From: Coenobita brevimanus
Taxonomy: Eukaryota > Arthropoda > Malacostraca > Decapoda > Coenobitidae
NCBI GenBank assembly: GCA_032717465.1
Contig: CM064732.1
Coordinates: 30,598,138 to 30,662,137, forward strand
Length of the DNA stretch: 64,000 bases
Direction: 5' to 3'
The notes below the pieces were generated by a model. The model was not told where the DNA came from, searched no databases, and was given only the letters and a program-made list of their open reading frames with translations. The position numbers and the translations under genes were made by a program. The number at the start of each line of letters is the position of its first letter. The stretch's first letter is position 1. Below are positions 11,067 to 21,726 of the stretch, in pieces.

Positions 11067-11382
11067 CTGACCTCTCACTACTCTCACTGCTGGAGCACAG
11101 AACCTCACTCCGTCACGACAGACACTTGACTGACTAACTCGTGGGAAGGAAAGGGAGCGCTATGGCCGCATTTTTTTAACGGCTAGAGTGAGCGAAACGC
11201 GCCCAAAGCAAATTGCGCAGTGGAAGCGCTAATGCCTCACACAAAGACGATCACTCATGACAATGAAAAATTGATTTGAAAAGACTCCCGACCGAATGAG
11301 CGGTTAACTGAACGATAAACTGGGATTCCACTTGAGTTCGTGGTTTCCCACAAAAGCCAATGTCACTAGCTGACTCGTGACA
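11067..11382 (-). repeat. Truncated 5' LTR of the Gmr1-like element
   Basis: This segment matches the part of the 3' LTR at about 5850-6172 but stops at GCTGACCTCTCAC near 11067, where internal protease sequence begins. The outer end GTGACA (11377-11382) matches the outer end of the partner. The missing part would have contained the rest of the LTR, the primer-binding site and gag. Confidence 0.8.
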
Positions 11383-11785
11383 ACGTCGCATCGGTCATCT
11401 CTGTAGCAGACTCTGAGGAGGTGGAAGCAGAGGAGAGGTAACAACAGCATGAGGCTTCACCACCCCTGCCTCATGCTGAGAGGTACTAAGTTATCCCTAT
11501 CCCCTTCCTACCCCATCGGAATAAGGTGAGGCCCCTTACTTATTGTTTATTTCCACTTAATTATTATTTACTTCCATGAAATACATGCATTGAATATCTC
11601 TAAGATTGTCTGTTTGTGTTTGCTGTTGCCTGGTTAAGTGTTGGTAGGGTGCTGTAGGGGGGTTCCACGAGGGTCCAGACTAAATATCCTTTTTTCCCAT
11701 TGGTTCTTAACTTTGTAAACCGTGTATTTCATACACCGCGGGTAAGTACCAGTCTCTAATTGCCACGGATTAGGTGAATCCACTG

Positions 11786-12330
11786 TACTTAGGAATTACA
11801 GATAACAGGAGGCCTGTTGGCCCTTGACAAAATTGTGTTACAAAATACAAGTGCTACTGCTACTACTACTACTGCTACTACTAAGATTTAACGAACAAAG
11901 AAGTATATAAGTGAAAAGGATGGAAAAGAGGAAGGCTGTCTTTCACCCATCACACTATCCAGTAAACCCGGCAGGAAAAACATAGAAAAAAAATACTTGC
12001 TTGTTAAAAAGAACAAGTATGGAAGCTTTATAGGAGAGGTAGAAGAGGAACGACTGTGCACTATGTAATCCCTATTCTACAGATCCATGAAAGAAAAGCA
12101 AACACAATCGTCGAATGTTCTCGTTATTATGGAAACGTCTCACAATCGTCAGCATACACTCAATTAATTATAGCCTATAGTCTCCAGAGATTTATCTAGC
12201 CGAACTTAAAACGTATCAATAGTTTTTGCATTAACTGCCATATTTTCGTGCGAGGAAGAAGGAACCAAAGGTCAAAAGCCTCCAAGATTCTTTCCTCCAA
12301 GAAAAAAAAAGAAAAAGACAAATTTTGAGC
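11786..12330. other. No gene recognised; short repeat remnants
   Basis: A phrase resembling arthropod repeat ends (ACAGGAGGCCTGTTGGCCC near 11807) is followed by a short ACT-rich triplet run near 11850-11880. Otherwise the stretch is AT-rich and unassigned. Confidence 0.4.
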
Positions 12331-13547
12331 CAAACTCAAGAGCCATTCATTTTGAGATGCTTGGACCCATTGCGTTGAAAAGACTGGAAATCATAGGCAT
12401 AGGAAATACAGACAAAGGAAGACAGTTCCAGAGCTGACCTGTTGTATGCATAAAGGATTGGGAGTAACGATTAACTTTTGCATTAGAGAGCTGGACAGAA
12501 AAAGAAAAAGAGTTTGTTGCTAGACGGGTGCTATGGACCAACCATAGTGGTGGAGGGATGCAAGACAATTCAGAGGAGCAGTGACCACTGATGCGGTGAC
12601 AGAAAAGAGATGAAAATGCAACAGTGCAGCGAAGAGACAGACTGAAGGAAGCCAGTAAGAGAAGGAGAGTTGATGAGATGAAAAGCCTTTGATTCCACCT
12701 TGTTGAGAAGAGCCGTATGTGGGTAGCCTTCCCACACATTGGAGTTGTACTCTACACAGGGTCGAATAAAACCCATGTATAAAGCCAAGAACTGTGCAGT
12801 GGTAAAGAAAGCATGAAATTGGCTTAGCAAACTCAGTTTCTTGGAAGCAGATTTTACAAGAAAGGTAATATGATCTTTCCAAGATAAATCCCGAGAGAAT
12901 AAAACCCCAAGTATGTTCAAGGATGATGGAGGATTGAGTTGGATATTGTTAAAAATTAATGGATACTGTTGCAGAAGATTTTGACGGGTCTAAAGATGTA
13001 TTGACTGAGTTTTCGATGCATTAAAAATAACAAGACTACTTTTACCACAATAAGAAATTTGAGTCAAGTCCGACATTAAGTGTGCCATAGCCTCGACTCA
13101 TGTTTGTTGAAGTAACTGTTGAGATGGACACAACGTGAAGGGAATGGAAATGTGAAGGGTGGAGCCATCAGTATATAAGTCAATAGGGTTAAATGTACAG
13201 CTCTGAAAGTCATCGATGCATATTAAGAAGAGAGTTGGAGATGGAGAGAACACTGAAGAACACCACTATTGATAACTCTAGGAGAAGAATGTGGCCATCT
13301 ACAACAGCAGCTATAGAGCAACCAGAAAAGTAGCCAGAGATGAAGGTACAGATAGAAGGATAGAAATCGTAAGAGGGCACTCTAGAAATTAAAGATTTAT
13401 GGCAGACTCTATCGAAAGCTTTTGAGGTGTCATGTAGCTCTTGCCAGTCCCGAAGGGAGGGTGACCAGGAGTCTGAAAGGAAGGTGAGAAGATCGCCAGT
13501 GGAACATCTCTGACGGAACCTGTACTGGTGATACTGGTGATCAGAAA

Positions 13548-14207
13548 CAATGCTGGGAACGCTATTAATAAAAAGTAACTTCGCTTCCATTCCCGTTACT
13601 AGCTCGAAAAAGTAGTGGCGTTACCGGTTTCGCTACTTGATAAGAAATGTAGCGACGCTCCCGCTACTTTGGATAAGAAAAAGGTACACGAAGGAGAAAA
13701 CACTGATGTAGCAATACACTATATATATACTGTTTTGATAACATTAATCAGTCAGAGTGGTTATGTTGTGTACCAGTAATGTCAGTATATACTGAAAAAA
13801 AAAATAAAGAAAAAAAAATCATATACATGTCGGTGTCACTTTAATTAAGCTTAGAGCTGAAGGTACAGGAAAAAGCTATTTACTGTATAATGTAACAAAT
13901 GTTCTTTACAGTGTTACCTAGTATACCTACTGAAAGTAACATACGTAAATAAGAGGCAATAAAATGTGGCCTACCATTGATACATATTATATAGATTTAT
14001 TATATTTTCAATGATACCTGTTTAAGATATGTACGAAAACGAAAGTAAAACTGAACTGGGGCATTCTTTTAAAGGCTATTTATACAATAACAATGTTTTT
14101 TCCATTACTTTAGACTGAAAGTAACATACTGTTACGAAATAATAACGTAGTGAGTAAGAATTAATTTGAAAGAGAGTGAGGGAGACAGCGGGAGTTAGAG
14201 ACGGGGA

Positions 14208-14238
<31 letters not shown>

Positions 14239-14387
14239 ATTCATAGCGTGAGTAGCGAGGTGCGTAGTAACGCGTGAGTACGGCCAAAAAAGTAGCGGTG
14301 CTCTCAGTTCCGCTACTGGTTACAAAAAGTAATGGCGTTACCACCATCGCTATTAAAATAGTAGCGGCGCTATTCCCAGCTTTGATA
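13548..14387. mobile_element. hAT-like MITE inside the jockey-like LINE
   Basis: The ends are inverted: CAATGCTGGGAACG on the left and, on the reverse strand at the right, CAAAGCTGGGAATAGCG. Subterminal motifs are inverted copies of one another (AGTAGCGG/CCGCTACT and AAAGTAATGGCGTTACC). The flanks ATCAGAAA (13540-13547) and TTCAGAAA (14388-14395) match at 7 of 8 positions, the size expected of a hAT target duplication. The interrupted LINE frame supports this, since it reads LLSEYQ on one side and IVSDHQY on the other, a duplicated codon block. The interior is AT-rich, has a GT run at about 14213-14239, and encodes nothing. Confidence 0.65.
14213..14239. repeat. (GT)n microsatellite
   Basis: Thirteen GT units lie inside the hAT-like MITE. 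Confidence 0.9.
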
Positions 14388-15599
14388 TTCAGAAAGAAGG
14401 TTGTGATAGGAAAAGTGCTTTAATTTTTTAAAAGAATGGATTTAAAAACTTTATAAACATAGGATGTTTAAGTAAGTGGACGATAGTTAGAGGGCTGGGA
14501 ATGGTCACCCTTTTTTTTAGACATGCTGAATAACAGCAAACTTCCAGCAGCAAGGGGAGGTGTAAGCTGACCGACAGAGTTTACCCAGGGAGCTTGTAAG
14601 CACAGAATCACAGTTCTTGAGGACAACAGGAGGGGCCCCACTTGGCTAATATGTGTTGTAAGTATTGATACCAGTGAGGGTAGAAAGTACACCAACTGAA
14701 GAAATGTTAATGTCAGTCATGAGCAAGTCTGAGTGGGGAAGTGATGAAGGAACAGCACTGGATTTGTCTAAGGTGGTATTAGAAGAGAAAGTCTGAGCAA
14801 AGAATTCTGTGTTTTCAGTAGAAGAAACAGCTATAGGACCACAAGGGTGAAAAAGAAGAGGGAAGGATGATAAGGTTGTTAGAGAAGTTTTGGGCAAGGT
14901 GCCAGAGAGCACGAAGAATTTTAATCAGAGAGTTCAGAGTATTTAGTACATATCAAATTCTTAGCAGAGCAGAGAACAGCCTTAGCACATTTCGAGGCAG
15001 AGACATAAAAGGGATGAGATTCAGGGGTGGGTTGGCTCCGGTACCTTTTGTAGGCCTTCTCCTTCTTGTGGAGGGCATTAGAATAAGTGTGATTAAGCCT
15101 TTTTTTTTTTTTTTTTTCATTGGTCACAGGATAAGAGAAAAGAATATATGCTTCCGTGCATAAGAGAATAACGTCCGTAATGTGCAAATCGCACTCAGGT
15201 GGTTCTTGGCCATGGAAACAATAACAAGTAAAATCAAAGTACTGCCAGAGGGCCTCCCAATCAGCAGCTCCGAACTGCCATAACCACCACATCTTGGGAG
15301 GATCCACAGGCCACTGGAGTGATATGGCAGGTTAAGGTGATGAGGCTGCGATTGGAGGAACCCAGCAGAGGAAAATGATTAACAGTGTAAGCGGAAGAAT
15401 TGCTTGTAAGGAAAAGGTCAGATATGATGGAACTCTCTCCAAGGTGGTCAGGGATAAGAGTAGGGTGCTGTACCAGCTGCTCCAGTCATTAAGGATAGAA
15501 AAGACGTAGGTTTGTTGGCCAGGTGGATCAGTGAAAGGAGAGGAGAGTCAGAGGTGGTGGTGAACATCGGAATAATCAAGAATGGAGATTTCAGAGAAT

Positions 15600-16256
15600 G
15601 AAGAAATTGATGCTAGTAATATGCCTTTGTTGGTGAGGTACGAGCGAGGCCATTTAAATCAGAAAGCACTGAAATGTTGCCTTACACGCAGAGGATGTCT
15701 AGAGTATATTGATGGCTATCTACCTGCCAAGTTTCATGCTTTCACGACAAACTCTCTGTCCTGTGGCCCTCTTTTAAAGATTTTTGACATGCTGCACTTG
15801 GTTCGTGTCACGTGCCCCATGCACCAACTTAGTGTGATGAAACCTGTCAAAAACAAATCTTAAAGAATTGGGCTATCATTTGGTGCAAACCACTTAGTGA
15901 TCGGCCGTGTGGTTGCTGAGATATAAGTTTCTCAGCGTTATGGTCAGGCCGGGTCGGGCCGGGCCAGGTCTGGCCGCTCATATGAGAGAAAATGCCACTA
16001 CTTGACGAGAGACTTGCAAGGGCTTCACCCTCGCTAGTAATGATGTGGTCCATCTTAGAAGTTAGATGGAACACATTAGATTTTAAAGTATTCTTTCTCT
16101 ATATTAGTGAGGATCTGTCCGTTCTCCCCTTTGGGGCTAAGATGCGAATGAATGTGTTTGAATGGATGAGTAAATGGGGAGTTGTCGTCCTGTCTCGGCT
16201 ACCTCCCTTTCCTTGGGGGAAGCAGCCAAGGTATATAGATAGATAGATAGATATTA
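15600..16256. other. Unassigned repeat-like sequence with GGGCC-rich core and GATA tail
   Basis: This holds no domain I recognise. A GC-rich stretch near 15945-15975 (GGTCAGGCCGGGTCGGGCCG) stands out from AT-rich surroundings. Sequence near 16190-16225 (CTCGGCTACCTCCCTTTCCT) ends in a (TAGA)n run at about 16228-16250, directly before the 3' end of the CR1-like LINE. Such tetranucleotide tails also end the RTE copies in this window, so a retroelement 3' end is possible. Confidence 0.4.
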
Positions 16257-18790
16257 GTGTTGCACCTCTTGCGTTTATGTTTCATTTTGATATTTCAAGT
16301 GACAGTATTAGATCCTCTCAGTGTCATCGTTCTTCTAGAGCAAACATATTCAGTTACTCTAGCTGCCCTTCGTAGGGCAAATTTTGCAGGGATGGTATAT
16401 ATTTTGTGGCTCTGTGTTGCACTCTCTTGAGTTTGTCTTCGTCCTTAATAAGATTCGGGAACCATTGCTGCACACAGTGCTCTTGATGTGACTTAACTAA
16501 TGATGTAGAAAGCTTAGAGATTACATCAGGCATTATATGATCAAAGTACCTTGTGAGGGCATATTATGATAAAAATTCCTTGCAGTGAAGCAGAGCATTT
16601 TGTTTGCGTTGTTACTAGCTGCCATACACTGTTTGGAGTTTTTGAGGTCGTTACTGATAATATCTCCTAAATCCTTTTCGTCCTTTACTTCCATCAGTGG
16701 GATATTTGACATGCAACATTCATATTTAATTTTGTCATCACAATGCATCGCCTTGCATTTATCTACATAAAATTTCTTCTGTCGTTTTTCGTTTCTATTT
16801 ACTAGCTTATCCAGGTCGTTTCACATAAATCGACAGTGTGCTTTCTTAATTGCTTTGACTCCAACCTTTGTGTCATCTGCAAATATCGCTACTTTAGAAA
16901 CGAGATTATTTTCTAGATCATTAAAATAAATAGCAAAAAAGAAATAGTCCCATAACATACCTTGAACATGTTTGTTAATTCTAGCCAGTTTGAAGATTTG
17001 CCATTTATCATTACATGTTCCTTGCAAATCGTTAACCAGTCAACAATCCATGAATATAATTTGTTAGTGAGGTCGTGGGCTTTTAGTTTTTCTAGTAATC
17101 GTAGATGGATTACCTTATCAAGCACTTTCCAGAAATCTAGGTATATGACATCTGATGGCATTTTTGCGTCCCAGTTGTTTGTAAAAAAGAAAAGTAAATT
17201 TGTGAGTCATGATCTATTATCACGAAACCGGTGCTGATTTTCTGTTTTAAGATTTTGCAACACGGAATATTTATTCATAGGACTAGGTTTTGGCTTATTG
17301 GGATGTAGCTTGAGGTTTATTGTGTGGTATTTTGTGCCTCTTTTTCTTTATCGCCCTTTTAAAACAGGGGTGATATATTAGCCAGCTTCCATTGATTAAG
17401 TATTTTACATTTAGTTAATGATTTATTGAATACTTTTGTTATGGGAAAGGCTAATTGTCGCTAACTTATACGAGGTATGCGAGGTGACATCTGATCTGGG
17501 TCAGTTGATATATTTGGGTCGATTTTTTGAAGATAATTTAACACTTCGTGTCCTTTCACTTCGTTGATTAATAATTTATCATCTTCTGGTCCTGAGAAAG
17601 CCGATTATGGGGTGGAAATGTTTACACTGTTTTCTTTTGTGAAATCACTGTTGAAGGAGTCGTTCAGTATCGTTGCTATCGTTCGGCTATCATGGATGAG
17701 ATAGCCCGCGTTTAGTAGGGGACCTATGCTATCGTCTACATTTTTGTTACTTGTCACATGAAGAGGAAATAATTTAGGGTCTGAGTTTGCTTTACGAGAA
17801 ATTTTTTCTTCATGCTCCAATTTAGTTTTCCAAAAAATCTTCGTACATCGCTGCTGTAATTTTAATATTGGGTACCGTCATTGTGAATTTCAGTACTTTT
17901 ATATTTTTTTATATGCACTTCACTTTTGACCGGCGATTTCTTCAGTATTTTTCGACATTCACTTTTTTTTTTAATGTGATAATTTCTTTAGATAATTCAT
18001 GGCATTATTTTTTTTTCGCTCGATAGACTTCAGTTGGTGTGTGAATATTTCCCACATTTCTCGACGTTATTCACCTGTAGTAACTTAATCCAGTTGGTGC
18101 TGGAAATTTCCTTTCTCATTTTATCAAAGTTGGCCTTCTTAAAGTTAGGAACTAAAAGGCTATTTATATTGGTCTTACAGTTTATATTATGTTCAAATCA
18201 AATGATATGATAGCTGTTACTAAAATTTTCACCAACATCACACAAATTTATTAGGTCACTGTCTGTTGCTAGGGCCAGGCCTATTATATTATTACCATGC
18301 ACCAGTGTATTAACCGCCTGACTTAAAACTGTGTCATCTACCAGTTCTAACAACCTGTTCCCTTCTTTGTCCGCACACAAATTTTTCAAGTCAATATTCG
18401 GACTATTGGAGTCCCCCCAAATAATGCAGTCACTATTTTCCATTACTGTTTTGATTTTGCTGTCCAAAAATTTGTCACTTTCCTTGTCTAACTTGGGTTG
18501 TCTGTAAACTAAACCGAAAAGAATGGGTTTATTACTCCATGAAAATTTTGACATACAAAGAACTGTATGTTTCAACATCCAGTTTACTGATCTGTATTGC
18601 ATTATGTGGTTTTTAATCCATATTAGAACTCCTCACCTTTTTTTATGCTGTCACGATTTTAAAAATATTTTGTAGTTTTGTAGCAATACTTATGTAATAA
18701 TGTGTTTGTCATGAGGCCTTAACGACGATTCTGTAATCATAACTGGCGGGATTCTTGGTGGTTGTATAACACTGTGTAACAAAGAATTTG
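16257..18790 (-). mobile_element. CR1-like LINE, ORF2 (endonuclease and RT) remnant
   Basis: Reading down from 18790, the order is endonuclease ITESSL near 18745-18725, GLVYRQPK near 18520, and IIWGDSNSPNIDL near 18430-18390 (the GDxN catalytic block). A pre-RT region is open at 17820-17605. RT landmarks follow: DVIYLDFWKVLDKVIHLRLL near 17155, WLTICKEHVMINGKSSNW near 17050, and FADDTKVG near 16883-16860. The C-terminal EVKDEKDLGDIISNDLKNSK lies near 16690-16640. Order and motifs match the CR1 group, which makes a two-ORF RNA and inserts by target-primed reverse transcription. Several frameshifts and a degraded catalytic neighbourhood show it is dead. A CR1-type ORF1 lies further upstream on the same strand at 21150-25500. 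Confidence 0.82.
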
Positions 18791-18951
18791 TTTATTTAAT
18801 TTTCTGTTTTATTAGACTCGGTTTTCCACACTGATTCCAATGGTGTATGTTTTGTTTGTCTATCTCTAGGTTTTTGTCAACAATTGGCAATTGTTTCTTT
18901 CCAGTCCTGTTACCGTGAGCTGATGTAATGGCTGACGTATCGCTTACCATG

Positions 18952-18952
<1 letters not shown>

Positions 18953-19010
<58 letters not shown>
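18953..19010. repeat. (CA)n microsatellite
   Basis: About 28 CA units lie between the LINE ORF2 5' end and the following pseudogene. Confidence 0.95.
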
Positions 19011-19013
<3 letters not shown>

Positions 19014-19304
19014 TACGTCCATGCAGATGTCGCTGATATGACCATTATCGTGTCATGCAACATTGGATCGAGTCAGTTCATTCAATGAGCTAGTCTCATG
19101 TTGCTAGTTTGGCTGGTCGACGTGTTTTTGAGCTGTTCCTAAAGGTGTTTCTATTGATGCGAATGATCAGTAAACGTTCTTGTAAGCTATCAGCAGATAC
19201 ATTTTGTTAGGTATTTGGAGAATATTTTGGACCGGCTGATCAAACACAAAATCCACCTTGATATCAATTATGCTCATGCATACAAAGCATAATTTGGTGT
19301 GACT

Positions 19305-20832
19305 ATGGGCAGTCAAGATAAGGACTGGGCTCCGCACTACACTTGTGGTAGCTGTTGCTCTGAGCTTGAGGCTTGGCTACGAAGAGCGAGAGACAAGATG
19401 CGTTTCGCAGTTTCGAGTGTGGCGAGCCTTCGAATCACCACAAAGATTATTATTTTTGCATGGTTGATATAAGTGGTGTGAAGAGCATTAAGAGCAGAAG
19501 AACTGTACATCCAAATTTGCCTTCTTCAATCTCTCCGGTGCCTCATAACGATGAGCTGGCGATTCCTGTCCCTCCTGCAAAAGTTGAAGTTGTCTCTGAC
19601 TATGAGGACATCATCGATGACGGAGGGGAAAGTGATGATGAATCGTATGTTGGAGAATATTCCGGACACACTCCACACTTTCCCAATCAGCAAGAACTGG
19701 ATGACTTGGTCCGAGATTTAGGACTCACCAAGTCCAGTGCTGGGCTGCTGGTGTCACGTCTACGTGAATGGAACTTGCTGGATCTCAGTTGCAAGTTGAG
19801 TAACAGGAATTGCCACGGCAAGTTTGCATCCATCTTCAAATTTTGTGAAGAAACCTCGTTGTGTTATTGTTTTGATGTTAAGGGTTTGTTCCAAGCCATG
19901 GGAGTGGATTATAAGGCCTCAGAATGGCGACCAGTTCCGTGAAAAGCCTAAAAGCTGTACTTTTGCATAATGGCAATGAACTCCCATCATTTCCAGGTGC
20001 ACATTCTGTGGAAATAAAAGAAGGCTATGAGAATGTGAAAATTTGTCTGATAAAGATTAAGTACTCAGATCACAGTTGGGAGGTTTGAGGGGATTTCAAA
20101 ATGATTTCATTCCTACTTGAAACGCAAGGCGGTTATACGAAGTACTCATGTTTTTTATACTTGTGTGACATCCGGAGTAATGCAGAACATTTCATGAGGA
20201 AAGACTGGCCTCTCAGAGAGAGTCTCACACCAGGCTTGTGCAACATTCTGAGAGCTCCACTGATCTCCAGAGAGATGGTATTGCTACTGCCACAACACGT
20301 AAAATTTGGTCTTGTGAATCAATTCATGAAAGCCATCGACAAGGGTGGCGGTGTGTTTCTGCATATCCAATCAATGTTTCCCAGATTGAGTGTGGCAAAT
20401 GTGACGGCTGGCATATTCACCGGGCTGCAAGTTCAAAGAGTGCTTGCAAGTTGTGAACTCCAGGGTAAAATGACCGATGATGAAGAGCGTGCTGGGAATG
20501 CTTTCAGAGGGGTTGTGGAAGATTTTCTTGGCAACCAGAGGTGACCAGATTCCACAGAGCTCTTCGACGGCCTGATCGGTGCATTCCATTAGCTTGGACG
20601 CAGAATGTCAATCAAATTGCACTATCTGCATTCCCACCTTGATTTCTTCAAAAGCAACTTGGGTGCAGTCAACGAAGAGCGTGACGAACGACTCCAGCAG
20701 GACATTCTGCTGATGGAAACCAGATATCAGGGCAGGTGGAACGAGGCGATGATGGGCGATTACATTTGGGGATTGTTGCACGATTGTTATCACAGGTACA
20801 GAAGAAAGTCAAGATCAAAAGTGCATTTCTAG
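19305..20832 (+). pseudogene. Broken copy of a widespread uncharacterised invertebrate protein family
   Basis: From ATG 19305 the frame reads MGSQDKDWAPHYTCGSCCSE, a CxxC-type start. It shifts near 19345-19400 into the frame containing ECGEPSNHHKDYYFCMVD, another C/H cluster. An acidic low-complexity linker (DYEDIIDDGGESDDES) and an NQQELDDLVRDLGL block follow. After a stop at 19940-19942 the homologous text continues in another frame (SLKAVLLHNGNELPSFPG, then KIKYSDHSWEV). A TGA at 20086-20088 precedes GDFKMISFLLETQGGYTKYS. More stops lie at 20542-20544 and 20590-20592. The end reads MSIKLHYLHSHLDFF and METRYQGRWNEAMMGDYIWG, finishing near 20832. I recognise the layout as a multicopy family of unknown function in arthropods and cnidarians. 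The GD and HxHLD blocks recall DDE transposases, but that is inference. Confidence 0.7.
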
Positions 20833-21150
20833 ATACTATGTGCCTGCATTCCTTTTGTTGTTACTGTTTGCTCATTTTCTAGTTACATTCATAATATACA
20901 CCCGGAAATATATAAATTCTTTGACATTCTCGAAATGGTAACAAGTTGCAGTTCCTGTCCTTGTACAACGAATGTGTTGTCACATAATTCCCGTAACTCT
21001 AGAGTTACACAAAAACAAATAGCATAATCGGAATCTACGCATTGATATTGATCAGAATAGCTTAAAAATCAACATGAACAAAAAATTGGTTTTGTTTGTA
21101 ACACAGTGTAAGCAATTAGTTAGTCTCACTTTGAAGTAATACTCCTCACA
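20833..21150. other. AT-rich spacer, nothing recognised
   Basis: I see no coding signal, no inverted termini and no microsatellite in this stretch. Confidence 0.5.
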
Positions 21151-21705
21151 GTCATATACAAAGTTTTAATAATATGACTGGATCTAGTAGGGCTGTAAGA
21201 CATACTAAAATCAGCTCTGTATAATCGTTTACGTCATCAGTGTATGTGGCAATACTGCTACGAGCCACTGGCCTGGCATTTCCTCCAGCCCGACTAATCT
21301 GATTGTCTATCTGCGCCTGAGGTGAGGTCAGGTGCACTTGATTATCCTGGTGAGATGATCTCATCTCACTTACCCTACTCCCATTGGACTCAAGGATTCA
21401 ATTATTAGCCCTTACCGCGCTGCAAACCTCATATGAGGCACAATGAAGGTCTGCTCAGCCATGCTGGAAGCCTCATATGAGTACAATTTACACTGGTTAT
21501 AAAACAGTGACTCAGGGGAAATAAAATACCATACAAGGAATCGATCAAGCAGGGTTGAACAGTAAAACATAAATTTTCCCTTTTTCTGCTTTTCTATCAC
21601 TACCTAAAGCATGTCTAACACTGTCATCTGGAATCATGCCTAACCTAGTTTTTCCTACCTTATTGAGGTGAAGGCTGCCCAAACCATACAAGCTCCTGTC
21701 TATCT
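21150..21705 (-). pseudogene. CR1-type ORF1, C-terminal part after the RTE insertion
   Basis: Directly beyond the RTE 3' end the minus strand reads DRSLYGLGSLHLNKVGKTRL near 21705-21645. This resembles the DGLHLNxxG block near the end of SGNH-esterase domains found in ORF1 proteins of CR1 and L2 LINEs. It continues the domain interrupted at about 24860. Downstream the frame breaks and resumes as SSHQDNQVHLTSPQAQIDNQ in 21364-21152. The Asp of the catalytic DxxH pair appears as Gly-Ser here, one more sign of decay. Confidence 0.55.
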
Positions 21706-21726
21706 ATCTATCTATTGCCAGACGCC

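Larger units (their letters stand above)
5147..11382 (-). mobile_element. Ty3/gypsy-class LTR retrotransposon with PR-INT-RT-RH order (Gmr1-like)
   Basis: This element is 6.2 kb on the minus strand. The 3' LTR is 5147-6172 and a truncated 5' LTR is 11067-11382. LTR ends are TGTCAC...GTGACA. Flanks ACGTT (5142-5146) and ACGTC (11383-11387) look like a 5-bp target duplication with one mismatch. Reading 5' to 3' (high to low coordinates), the order is protease, integrase, RT, RNase H. Ordinary Ty3/gypsy elements place integrase last; the Gmr1 lineage is known for placing it before RT, as copia elements do. No gag is present between the 5' LTR fragment and the protease, and no primer-binding site remains. 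One pol frame runs from about 10605 to 7532 with three in-frame stops and no frameshift, so inactivation looks fairly recent. Confidence 0.85.
4669..11785 (+). mobile_element. Tigger/pogo-like DNA transposon, internally deleted, split by an LTR element
   Basis: The termini are inverted. The left end 4669-4687 reads CAGGGGATTTGCCTAATCC, and the reverse complement of 11767-11785 reads CAGTGGATTCACCTAATCC, matching at 16 of 19 positions. Both ends abut TA (4667-4668 and 11786-11787), the pogo/Tc1-mariner target. Inside the left arm an ORF starts at 5077 and runs MFDPAEVQKKAPLSFQQRLD before being cut at 5146. LSFQQRLDVIR resembles the CENP-B-type helix-turn-helix at the N-terminus of Tigger transposases. 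The right arm resumes at 11383 with a short acidic tail (SVADSEEVEAEER, stop at 11439-11441). Without the LTR element the transposon is about 880 bp, so most of the transposase had already been lost. A poly-A run lies at 4761-4778. Confidence 0.75.
12330..15600 (-). mobile_element. Jockey-like LINE, ORF2 remnant on the minus strand
   Basis: Pieces lie in order from high to low coordinates. At 15307-14921 is an endonuclease-to-RT linker (WQFGAADWEALWQYFDF, then KEKAYKRYRSQPTPE). At about 14490-14470 is the PSNYRPL block that begins RT. At 13590-13400 are STGDLLTFLSDSW and DTSKAFDRVCHKSLI. At 12920-12570 is the thumb and C-terminal region (LSWKDHITFLVKSASKKLSL, IRPCVEYNSNVWEG). At 12740-12347 is the 3' coding end (LWNCLPLSVFP). 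The catalytic FADD region is not readable. Frames change repeatedly, so the copy is dead. A 3'-end fragment of the same family, in plus orientation, lies at 30530-30990. A hAT-like insertion splits the RT at 13548-14387. Confidence 0.8.
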
